DNA of 64,000 nucleotides, taken from assembly GCA_029210945.1 (NCBI GenBank), contig JARGGH010000006.1, positions 1 through 64,000 on the forward strand, given 5' to 3'. Source of the stretch: Anaerolineales bacterium. GTDB taxonomy: Bacteria; Chloroflexota; Anaerolineae; Anaerolineales; E44-bin32. Of the stretch, positions 34,470-41,941 are shown one piece after another. A program made the translations under genes and the position numbers. Every line of letters starts with the position of its first letter. Position 1 is the first letter of the stretch. The notes beneath the pieces were generated by a model. It searched no databases and had not been told where the DNA came from. It saw only the letters and a list, made by a program, of their open reading frames with translations.

Positions 34470-35249
34470 TTATCGGACCTGCCCGTACGCGTAGAAAGTG
34501 GGGACGAAGAGGACGCGGGTTTCGTCTCGCCATGCGGTTCGATCTGCTTCTTTCAATCGTTTGATCTTTTCTGGCGAGATCGTCCGTGCGAGATCCGACT
34601 TGAGAGTTTCCCACTCCGAGCGCGTCAGGCGCTCATCAAGCCCGGATTGCCACTCGCCCCCGAGCACGCCGGCTGTGATCGAAGTCAACCCTGCCTCAGA
34701 GAACAGTGCGCGCAATCTGCGTCCGATCCTGATGTCAGCGCCGGCACGCTGCAGCGCGCCGGCCTGCAGGACGCCGATCTCCTCAACAGTGAGTGGAAAG
34801 TCGATGCGGCTGCCGTAATCCGGTTCAGCAAATGCGATCACCCAAGCGCCAGTTTTGGCGACACGCACCATCTCAGATAGGATGCGGGCTGGGTCGGCGA
34901 CCCAGAGCATGAGAAAGTGTGAGAACACGACATCAAATGAATCGTCGGCGAATGGAAGGTCGTGACCGTCCGCGACGGTGCATTGGACGGCTCCACCGAC
35001 TCCCCGGGAGTAGGCGACCGCGGCGCGGTCGATGTCGAGACCAAAGACATTCCCTGCGATGCGCTCGCTGATCGATCGGGTGATGGCACCTGTCCCGCTG
35101 CCGACCTCGAGAACGTCGGCGGGTGCAGTCAGCCCGATTCGATCGAGGATCGTCGACCGCAGCGGCGCGGTCCACTCTGCTTGGATCCGGTAGCGCTCAT
35201 CGAGTCGGGCGAGCTGTGATTTGTGGGCGTTCATGCGGGATGAATGCAT
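34470..35249 (-). CDS. SAM-dependent methyltransferase
   Basis: A class I methyltransferase of about 254-259 aa. Motif I is VLEVGSGTGAITRSISERI, followed by GLDIDRAA (motif II) and a post-motif region ADGHDLPFADDSFDVVFSHFLMLWV; this resembles the UbiE/Methyltransf_11 type. The substrate is unknown. GGAGGG immediately precedes the ATG at 35249; a second ATG at 35234 is equally plausible. It follows the pseudo-radical SAM gene by about 60 nt on the same strand and so may be the last gene of that operon, perhaps modifying the same substrate. Confidence 0.8.
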   Translation of the reverse strand: MHSSRMNAHKSQLARLDERYRIQAEWTAPLRSTILDRIGLTAPADVLEVGSGTGAITRSISERIAGNVFGLDIDRAAVAYSRGVGGAVQCTVADGHDLPFADDSFDVVFSHFLMLWVADPARILSEMVRVAKTGAWVIAFAEPDYGSRIDFPLTVEEIGVLQAGALQRAGADIRIGRRLRALFSEAGLTSITAGVLGGEWQSGLDERLTRSEWETLKSDLARTISPEKIKRLKEADRTAWRDETRVLFVPTFYAYGQVR

Positions 35250-35309
35250 CCCTCCGGGATAAATTCTGCAATCGACGTCGATCTCGATCAAAACTGCGGA
35301 GCAACCAGA

Positions 35310-36482
35310 TCAAGACCGCGAAAGTGTATGCTGCCAGATCAGCTCCCATTCATCGTGCAGCATATTACCGAGAATTTCAGTAATGCCCTGTCCCGGCAGC
35401 ACATCTCCATCGGGTTCTACGTAGAGCCATGCCCGCCCGGGGCCTCGTGATGGCGCTTCGCGTTCGAGAGCGATCGGGTTTTTCCGTGAGTAAGGGGCGG
35501 GTAGATCCCACACCAGATCCATACCCAGATGGGCGAGATGATCCTGGGCTTGAATTACCGTCTCTTCGATGTCGGGGTCGTCGACGCCTGCGGAGAGCGA
35601 GACGGCAGGGACGCCGAACGATCGCAGTGCCTCCAGATTTGATTCAACCTGCTGCAGATCACTGTTGGTGATCGTCAGGTGAGCAGCTGTAAATACGTCC
35701 GTCCCGAGCGCCGCCTGAAGACCGCGGATGGTTTCTGGCTGGTCAAAATTGACGGCGACGAGAATGTGGTCCAACCCGGTCATGACCAGTCGGTGCATGT
35801 AATTGGCGTCGTTTAGCCGGGTCCCGTTGGTCAGCAAGCCGGTGATCTGACCCTGCGACTCTGCGTGCTCGAGCAGCTTCTCCAATCCTTCGAAGAGGGT
35901 CGGTTCACCTCCGGTGAATGTGATGTGGGGGATGCCGGCTTGCCAGGCTTTTGTGAGCACGTCTTTCCACTCAGCGACAGAGAGCTCCCGGTCGACGCGT
36001 GCGCGAGCGGTCGGGTCGTACGTTCCCGCTTCGTCAATCTTATAAGTTAATGCGCAATCAAGGCGGTAGGGGGCAGTGAGGTCTTTTTCGTACGGTGCTC
36101 TGCGGTCCATATCCAGGAAGATGACCGGATCCAGATCTGGTGTATGGGCTAACCCGAGAACTTTCTCGCGCAGCTCTATGTGGTCGTGAGAGGCCTGCTG
36201 TTTGGAGACCCGGTAGCGTGCTGCCAGGATCTCGGCGGCTTCCTGGACGTCTTTCTCTTGTAGCCACCAGTAGATGTGTTCGGTCGCGGTCCGGTTCAGG
36301 TGCAGCACGATTGCGGCGTTGACAATCAACACACCCTCGCCGGAGGCTTCAACGCGCAGGTGCAGCCGGTCGGCCTGCTCCGCGTCATTGGAAAGCATGC
36401 GATGATATACCCCGGCAGGCGGGGCTTCGGGGATCTCGGGGGCGGCGAATATCCGGGAGAAAAGCTTATCCATTCGGTTCAT
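35310..36482 (-). CDS. PqqD-like/radical SAM pseudoenzyme lacking all Fe-S cysteines
   Basis: A 390-aa paralogue of the next gene upstream. The N-terminal 110 residues are a PqqD-like peptide-binding domain (HLRVEASGEGVLIVNAAIVLHLN). The radical SAM barrel keeps HITFTGGEPTLFEGL and GQITGLLTNGTRLND. Yet at the CxxxCxxC position (ALTYKIDEAGTYD) the three cysteines are Ile149, Gly153 and Asp156, and the SPASM tail is truncated after VEPDGDVLPGQ, where Cys is Gly. Only one cysteine (Cys143) remains in the whole protein. It cannot bind the usual clusters. It overlaps the active paralogue by 4 nt, so the two are likely made together and may form a heterodimer. Confidence 0.85.
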   Translation of the reverse strand: MNRMDKLFSRIFAAPEIPEAPPAGVYHRMLSNDAEQADRLHLRVEASGEGVLIVNAAIVLHLNRTATEHIYWWLQEKDVQEAAEILAARYRVSKQQASHDHIELREKVLGLAHTPDLDPVIFLDMDRRAPYEKDLTAPYRLDCALTYKIDEAGTYDPTARARVDRELSVAEWKDVLTKAWQAGIPHITFTGGEPTLFEGLEKLLEHAESQGQITGLLTNGTRLNDANYMHRLVMTGLDHILVAVNFDQPETIRGLQAALGTDVFTAAHLTITNSDLQQVESNLEALRSFGVPAVSLSAGVDDPDIEETVIQAQDHLAHLGMDLVWDLPAPYSRKNPIALEREAPSRGPGRAWLYVEPDGDVLPGQGITEILGNMLHDEWELIWQHTLSRS

Positions 36483-37867
36483 CCTCTCATCTGGATTTGC
36501 GAGAGTGCGAAATCTCTGAATTCAAGCGGCTGCTGTTCGTTCTGGTGCAGAAGCGTCAGCGGGCATCCCCCCCCGCATTCCTGGAGTATGGCGCAAGACT
36601 GGCAGGAGTCAGGGACATATCTGCGCTCCCGCAACCATAAAGCCAGGTCATGATTCCAGATAGAATCCCATGAGTCGGAGAGCATATTCCCGATCGGTTC
36701 ATAAAATGATTGGCAGGGAATGACGTTTCCATCCGGTTCGACGCACATGTTGTACTGTGCTGCTGTGCAGGTTTTCACGCCGAGCTGCATTTGGACGGGG
36801 TCGAAATGGCAGTATTGCGTTGGTGTATACCAGATCAGTCGCTGCGCGTGGCGTTCGGTCGTCTCTTTGACCACATCCAGCAGCGGCGAGAGATCCTCTT
36901 CAGGGATGCCCGTGCCGACCTTCTTGCCCTTGCCCGAGTAAATCAGCGCATTGCATCCGATCGTTGGCACGCCGAGCGTCGCCAGGAAATCGATCGTCTC
37001 CTCGATCTGATCGGCATTTGCCTGAAGCAAAGTGGTGTTCGTCATGACGAACAGCCCCAGGTCAAGTGCGTTGCGAATTCCAGCGACCGTATCTTGCCAG
37101 GCACCCCTCGCACGCACCATTTGGTCGTGGATATCGCTGCGTGCCGACTCGATCGTTATTTGAACATGATCCAACCCGGCGTCTTTCAGGCTTTTCGCAT
37201 AGTCATTGTCGGAGAGGCGCCGGCCGTTCGTGAGCAGGCCTGTGATCTGCCCCTGCGCCTCGGCGTGTGCAATGAGCTCTGGCAAATCGGTTCGCAGGGT
37301 AGCTTCTCCACCTGTGAAACAAATATGCGGGACGCCGATCTCCCAGATTCTGCTGATGATCGACTGCCAGGCCTGCGTGTCGATCTCCGGGTGGGTGCGG
37401 GGCCGGGCGTTGTAGCAGTGGCTGCAATTCTCATTACACCGGTAGGTCAGTGCCAGATCCATCCGGTACGGCGCCAGGGGTTGGTTCGACAGAGGTGCTT
37501 CGATATCGAATTCCAGATCGTGGACCGGGCAGGCTCCATCAGAAATCGCCAATGACCTGATGCGATCAACCGTGCCGCGATAATCCTGGTGCAGGACGGG
37601 GCCTGCGATGCGGTACTTTCTCGAAAGGGCCTGCTCGGCTTCTCTTTCGTCATGACCTTCCAGGTGCAGCCAGGCCATGAGTGTTGCGGTGGGGTTGAGA
37701 TGGATCGCTCGGTTCGCGTTGATCAGCAGGAGCCCGTTCTCGTCATTGTCGATGCGCAGGTGGACACGTGCGCTGCCGCCCTCGGACTGCAGCTGGTATG
37801 CCCACAGCCCCGGGCCGAATGTCTGCGCAGCATCTTTCGCGCGTAAGAATCCGAGATTGAGATTCAC
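36479..37867 (-). CDS. PqqD-like/radical SAM/SPASM peptide-modifying enzyme
   Basis: A 462-aa enzyme with a PqqD-like domain (about residues 1-110), a radical SAM core with Cys144, Cys148 and Cys151 (TYRCNENCSHCYN) and GGE at 186-188, and a SPASM domain with Cys367, 375, 385, 422, 425, 431 and 435 for auxiliary clusters. Such enzymes modify ribosomally made peptides or proteins. I start it at a GTG (37867): GGAGGT lies 8 nt upstream and the GTG overlaps the TGA of the preceding Cys-tail gene (GTGA). A longer frame to 38194 is antisense-like noise over that gene. The preceding gene product is the obvious candidate substrate. Confidence 0.88.
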   Translation of the reverse strand: MNLNLGFLRAKDAAQTFGPGLWAYQLQSEGGSARVHLRIDNDENGLLLINANRAIHLNPTATLMAWLHLEGHDEREAEQALSRKYRIAGPVLHQDYRGTVDRIRSLAISDGACPVHDLEFDIEAPLSNQPLAPYRMDLALTYRCNENCSHCYNARPRTHPEIDTQAWQSIISRIWEIGVPHICFTGGEATLRTDLPELIAHAEAQGQITGLLTNGRRLSDNDYAKSLKDAGLDHVQITIESARSDIHDQMVRARGAWQDTVAGIRNALDLGLFVMTNTTLLQANADQIEETIDFLATLGVPTIGCNALIYSGKGKKVGTGIPEEDLSPLLDVVKETTERHAQRLIWYTPTQYCHFDPVQMQLGVKTCTAAQYNMCVEPDGNVIPCQSFYEPIGNMLSDSWDSIWNHDLALWLRERRYVPDSCQSCAILQECGGGCPLTLLHQNEQQPLEFRDFALSQIQMRG

Positions 37868-37935
37868 CTTCCACCTCCTGCGCAGGCGCATGCGCAGCCA
37901 GCACAAGCGCAGGCGCACGCGCAGCCGCCACCGCC
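37864..37935 (-). repeat. TGC-GCN codon repeat encoding the Cys-Ala tail
   Basis: Seven TGC/TGT-GCN codon pairs, interrupted once by GGC, encode the alternating Cys-Ala tail. The third position of the Ala codons varies (GCG, GCC, GCT, GCA), so the repeat looks maintained at protein level rather than as fresh DNA slippage. Its 3' end, GCAGGAGGTGGAAG, also supplies the ribosome site for the radical SAM gene. Confidence 0.8.
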
Positions 37936-39552
37936 GGACGAATAGCTGCGGCTTGATGCAGTTTTCGAAGGTGGTGGCGGTGGGTTGGTGGTTTTCGTAA
38001 CGCCGTTTGTGAAGCCAACCACGTTCGAAACCAGGCTGGAGGCCGTGCTCTGAACGCCGGTCACGATCGATGCGGCGAAGGCCGACCCAGGCAATGTCGG
38101 CATTGAAATTGATCGCCCGGCTGAGCTGGGGGCAGAGACTTTTGTGCCGGCCGCGGACGTACCGGGTGTTGAAGGCCGGTAGTACAACCACCATGGAGGC
38201 AGGTACACAGGTCCGGTGCGGAACACCTCCTCGGTTCGATCATCAAATTTCCGGTCCAGCATCGTCCATTCAAGCGCTTCGGCGAAGCGTTCGGATTTGA
38301 CCTCAGGTGTTTCAGCCTGCTCGATCTGCTCCCAGGCTTTCTTCATGATGGCCCGGTAATAGTCGCGTGTCTCTTTCAGGCTGAATCCTTTCATTTTCTT
38401 CTGGACGCTCTTGACAAGATTGACCATCACATCCTGAAGCTCAGATTTTTTGATGTCGCCGGACTTATCGGTGACGGCTTTGAGAAATTCTTTTTCATAA
38501 TCGCGCAGCTCGACTTTTGACTCCAAGCGTTGGACCTCGAGAGGATCTTCTTTGACGACCTTCGCGGCGCCTTTCTTGATGATTGAGAAAAGAATCATCG
38601 TGAGAACTTTATCGAGCGGCGTTTCCAACAGAACGGCTGCCTCGACGGCGGTCAGTCCGCGTTTGATCCCGTGTCCTTCGATGGCCAGTTTGGGCGGCAG
38701 GTAATCGAGTTTCCGCCTGCGGCTTTGCCAGACGCCGAGCGCGATAAATCCGATGATGCCGGCGAGAATGCCTCCACCGCAGCACAGACCGAAGACCAAG
38801 TCCTCGTCGATCGTGAATGCAGGAGCGGTGACAATTGCGCCTTCAGGAACGTACTCCGCCGGGAAGGAGGCTCCAAAGGTATATTGCGTATACGCGTTTG
38901 CCTCCGTGTTGTTCCACGTGTACTGCACGCGCCCCTGGCTGTCGAGGTTTGCCGCCGGGCGATCGCTCGGCCACCCACCGGGTGAGCCATGCCAGCGGGG
39001 TTCGTTCGGTTGAACTTCAGGAGGCAGGTGGAACCGGACGGTCAGATCGGTTGTGCCGGTTACCAGATCCCGGTCAAACCATGTCGGGGAGAACGCCGCG
39101 CTGACATAATCATCCTGCTCAGTGTCCTCATAGAGCACATCCCGAACCCGCCCGATACTTACGCGAACGGTGGCGGTCGATCCAGGGCGGATTGCCCGGG
39201 AGCCAAGACCAAGTTCGATGCCGACATCGATATATTCAGATGGGGCGATATGGTCGATCGGTTGACCATCAATCGTCGCCGTGATCGTGGAGAGGTCGTA
39301 ATTGCGATTGGGCGTGCCGACATCGACAAACTCGATTGGATCTCCGGAGGGCATATTGGAGAAAACAAATTCGTAGACGATGCGCGATGTGCCATCGCTT
39401 TCCCAGTAGACATCGACGACTTCCTGATCCACTCTGAAGAAGTACGATTGGCTGAAAGCCGGCGTGATGGCCAGGGCCATCAGGCCGGCAACGACCACAA
39501 CAATTGAGATCCATCGAGACAAGCGTGCTCCTGATTTCACGATACGATTCAT
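37864..39552 (-). CDS. DUF2207-like membrane protein with Cys/Ala/Gly C-terminal tail
   Basis: A 562-aa protein. A signal peptide (about 1-34, cleavage after AFS) leads to an outer domain of some 220 residues, one membrane segment near 255-278, and a cytoplasmic part with LTAVEAAVLLETPLDKVLTMILFSIIKKG, resembling the DUF2207 C-terminal half. After a Ser/Pro/Thr linker it ends in four Gly, CACACACAG, CACACA and GGGR: seven cysteines alternating with Ala. The tail is cytoplasmic, where the next gene product, a radical SAM/SPASM enzyme, could reach it. I start at the ATG 39552 with AGGAAGA 6 nt upstream. Confidence 0.85.
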   Translation of the reverse strand: MNRIVKSGARLSRWISIVVVVAGLMALAITPAFSQSYFFRVDQEVVDVYWESDGTSRIVYEFVFSNMPSGDPIEFVDVGTPNRNYDLSTITATIDGQPIDHIAPSEYIDVGIELGLGSRAIRPGSTATVRVSIGRVRDVLYEDTEQDDYVSAAFSPTWFDRDLVTGTTDLTVRFHLPPEVQPNEPRWHGSPGGWPSDRPAANLDSQGRVQYTWNNTEANAYTQYTFGASFPAEYVPEGAIVTAPAFTIDEDLVFGLCCGGGILAGIIGFIALGVWQSRRRKLDYLPPKLAIEGHGIKRGLTAVEAAVLLETPLDKVLTMILFSIIKKGAAKVVKEDPLEVQRLESKVELRDYEKEFLKAVTDKSGDIKKSELQDVMVNLVKSVQKKMKGFSLKETRDYYRAIMKKAWEQIEQAETPEVKSERFAEALEWTMLDRKFDDRTEEVFRTGPVYLPPWWLYYRPSTPGTSAAGTKVSAPSSAGRSISMPTLPGSAFAASIVTGVQSTASSLVSNVVGFTNGVTKTTNPPPPPSKTASSRSYSSGGGGCACACACAGCACACAGGGR

Positions 39553-39630
39553 CAAATTCTTCCTATCGACTCAAGTTGCCCCGGCATCGTGCTTGCCGGT
39601 TGCCGGGAAAGTGAAAGATTACAGAAGGCA

Positions 39631-39987
39631 CTACCACTTCGGTTCTTCGCTAAGTTGGTAGGACGAGTTGCAGTACGGACAGTTGACGACCGGCGCGCCG
39701 GCAACCATCCTGACATTCTCCGAAGAGAGAGCTCCACCACAGTTCTGGCAGGTGAGCGTTTCGAGATTGATATCACCCGACAGTTCGATCTTCTGGATGA
39801 TTTCAGTTTCCTGTTTCTCTCTTCTCCTTGCAAGCCATATCAAGCCGAGGCCGATGCCAATGCTGATCACGCCAACGATAATCCACCCCGGGGAGCCGTC
39901 CGGGCTGAAAGCACCCCAGACAAATAACACTCCAAAAAAGATTAAAATCGCTGCGGCAATATATGCAATTATCCTTCCGGCGCTCAT
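39631..39987 (-). CDS. Small two-helix membrane protein with C-terminal zinc ribbon
   Basis: A 118-aa protein with two membrane segments (about residues 6-27 and 33-52), then a cytoplasmic zinc-ribbon-like end with CQNCG and CPYC separated by about 24 residues. It begins with an ATG preceded by AAGGAGG at ideal spacing. It lies 78 nt upstream of the Cys-tail gene on the same strand and is probably the first gene of that operon. Function is unknown; a scaffold for the membrane protein is possible. Confidence 0.7.
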   Translation of the reverse strand: MSAGRIIAYIAAAILIFFGVLFVWGAFSPDGSPGWIIVGVISIGIGLGLIWLARRREKQETEIIQKIELSGDINLETLTCQNCGGALSSENVRMVAGAPVVNCPYCNSSYQLSEEPKW

Positions 39988-40007
39988 GCATCCTCCTTAA
40001 TAATAAT

Positions 40008-40025
40008 TAAACTGCCTGTAGTTTA
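40008..40025. promoter_or_regulatory. Inverted repeat in front of the Cys-tail/radical SAM operon
   Basis: TAAACT-GCCTGT-AGTTTA, six-base perfect arms around six bases, lies 21 nt before the first ATG of the operon. An AT-rich stretch separates it from the ribosome site. It may be an operator. Confidence 0.35.
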
Positions 40026-40235
40026 GCAAAGTGACCGGATCTGAACAATAACCACGCAGCATCCAACCTGGCCTGAATTCCGGTGCTTCCCTAATTCACG
40101 CCGTGAGAGCATTCGAATTTGAGATCGTGCAAGCGTAGATTAGAATGGGAATGTGCCTTACACATGACGAAAGGATGATTTTCGGCTGTCAGGATGGAAT
40201 TTGCAAGTCCTTATCAGTCCACGTGGGCGAGCGGC

Positions 40236-40241
40236 TATAAT
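40236..40241 (+). promoter_or_regulatory. -10 box of the GT2 gene
   Basis: TATAAT (in CGGCTATAATGG) lies 20 nt before the ATG at 40262, with GGGAGGCG between them. A possible -35 TTATCA is 19 nt upstream, which is long. Confidence 0.55.
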
Positions 40242-40261
40242 GGCCTGTCGGGAGGCGTTTA

Positions 40262-40957
40262 ATGGGACCTACGAATAATATCCTGGCACTTGTTCCAGCC
40301 TGGAATGAGGCTGAACGCATCGGACCTGTGCTCGAAATCCTTGTCCGGGATTTCCCCGTGCTGGTGGTCGACGACGGTTCGCAGGACGCAACGGCCGCAG
40401 TGGCACGGGAGGTCGGGTGCGAGGTAATCGAGCATGACGGAAACAAAGGCAAGGGGGTGGCACTATCAACCGGCTTCAATTGGGCAATATCAGAGGGGTT
40501 TGGTGCAGTGCTCACGATCGATGCCGACGGGCAGCACGATCCTCGCGAAGCCGACAAATTCGTCACGGCATTCCGGCAGGAGCGGGGTGATCTGATCATC
40601 GGTCGCCGGAATTTTTCGCAGATGCCGTTCATCCGCCGGCTAGGAAATTCGATCGGCTCCTGCCTGCTCAGCAGGGCGCTGCATGCCCGGATCTACGATA
40701 ACCAGAGCGGCTACCGGCTTCACTCGCGTACTCTGCTAGAATCTCTAGTCCTGAATCGGACAGGTTTTGAGTTTGAGGTGGACGTCGTCGCGCAGGCTGT
40801 CGTGAAGAACATGCCCATCGCCTGGGTCGACATTCGGACAATCTACAGCGTCGATAAGAAGAGCTATTTCCACCCCATCAAAGATTCACTCCGATTTCTG
40901 AGCATGGTCTGGCAGGCGCGGCGGACCTATCAAAAGTTCAGCAAGAACGGGGGTTGA
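40262..40957 (+). CDS. GT2 family glycosyltransferase (polyprenyl-phosphate type)
   Basis: A 231-aa GT-A fold enzyme like dolichyl-phosphate mannosyl/glucosyltransferases. The nucleotide-binding VVDDGSQD lies near residue 38, and the metal-binding DAD in LTIDADGQHDP near 85; NKGKGVALSTG is also typical. No membrane segments are present. It probably loads a sugar on a lipid phosphate. A lipid acyltransferase gene follows 46 nt later in the same direction, suggesting a glycolipid pathway. Confidence 0.88.
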   Translation: MGPTNNILALVPAWNEAERIGPVLEILVRDFPVLVVDDGSQDATAAVAREVGCEVIEHDGNKGKGVALSTGFNWAISEGFGAVLTIDADGQHDPREADKFVTAFRQERGDLIIGRRNFSQMPFIRRLGNSIGSCLLSRALHARIYDNQSGYRLHSRTLLESLVLNRTGFEFEVDVVAQAVVKNMPIAWVDIRTIYSVDKKSYFHPIKDSLRFLSMVWQARRTYQKFSKNGG

Positions 40958-41003
40958 CCATGCTGTCGAATCTTAATCAGAGACTGGTCATGGATAAGGT
41001 TGT

Positions 41004-41897
41004 ATGCTGAATCGATTCATCAACAGCGAGCTGGGACCCTGGTTGGGCGTCTGGATCGCACGCGTACTACCTCAATCACAAGCCTATTCTTTTGGCAGGT
41101 GGGTGGCGCGTCTCGCGGCGCGACGTGAGGACACGGTCCTTTATAAGGCTGTGCGCAGCAACCAGGCAGTTATCCGTGGATTGGAATACGACTCCCCCGA
41201 TCTGGATGGCGTTGTCGAGACGGTCTTGAAACACGCTGCGACGAGCTACGTGGACTGGTTCAAATCGGTCGCTCATGGAAAGCAGTTTGTCGAGCAGAGC
41301 ATTATTGTCGACGACCACATCCTTGATGACGCCTGGAATGCAAGCTCGAACGGGCACGGTGTGGTCTACGCCGGCGGGCACCTCAGCAACTTCAACATGT
41401 TCCTGATGATGCTGGGAACCCGTAAACTTCCAGTTCAGATCCTCTCCTATCACGAGGAGCGAGGCAGTTACCGGTCGGACAACGCTCTCCGACAACGGTT
41501 TGATATCAACGTGACGCCGATTTCAATGGGGTCGCTGCGGACCGCCATAGAGCGGCTGAAGCAGAATGGTTTTGTGCTGACCGGTGTCGATCGTCCGGAC
41601 ACAGGTGGGGAAAAACTAGATTTCTTCGGTCACCGGGTGCAGCTTCCGATCGGTCATGCCCGGCTCGCTGTCAGAACGGGATCTCACCTGATTGTCGGCG
41701 TGGTTCAGTATATTCAGGATGGTTTGTACCACGCGACCGGCCCCCGGATTATCGAGCCCGAGCTGACCGGCGACTCGGACAGGGACGTTCTGCGCCTCGC
41801 CCAGCAAACGATCAACACGCTTTCAGAGTACATCATCGAGCGGCCGGATGAATGGTTGATGTTCCATCCGGTCTTCCCGGAGGCGATGCCAGACTAA
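41004..41897 (+). CDS. Lipid A/PIM-type lysophospholipid acyltransferase
   Basis: A 297-aa protein of the LPLAT superfamily, LpxL/HtrB branch, which also includes mycobacterial PIM acyltransferase. The catalytic HxxxxN/E motif appears as YAGGHLSNFNMFLMML, followed by VLTGVDRPDTGGEKLDFFGH and AVRTGSHLIVGVVQY. The final DEWLMFHPVFPE fits the family end. No N-terminal membrane anchor is obvious. With the GT2 gene upstream, acylation of a glycosylated lipid is likely; lipid A itself is not implied. Confidence 0.8.
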   Translation: MLNRFINSELGPWLGVWIARVLPQSQAYSFGRWVARLAARREDTVLYKAVRSNQAVIRGLEYDSPDLDGVVETVLKHAATSYVDWFKSVAHGKQFVEQSIIVDDHILDDAWNASSNGHGVVYAGGHLSNFNMFLMMLGTRKLPVQILSYHEERGSYRSDNALRQRFDINVTPISMGSLRTAIERLKQNGFVLTGVDRPDTGGEKLDFFGHRVQLPIGHARLAVRTGSHLIVGVVQYIQDGLYHATGPRIIEPELTGDSDRDVLRLAQQTINTLSEYIIERPDEWLMFHPVFPEAMPD

Positions 41898-41941
41898 GCC
41901 CGCCAGTTTGTTCAACCGTTTGATCGCAGAGGTAATTGGAC

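Noticed and set aside
37864..37935. Simple DNA slippage repeat
   Set aside because: Synonymous Ala codons vary and the frame is kept, so protein-level constraint is the better explanation.
37868..38194. Upstream extension of the radical SAM reading frame
   Set aside because: It lies over the coding sequence of the Cys-tail gene in another frame, is rich in Arg/Trp from the repeat, and the GTG at 37867 has an excellent ribosome site.
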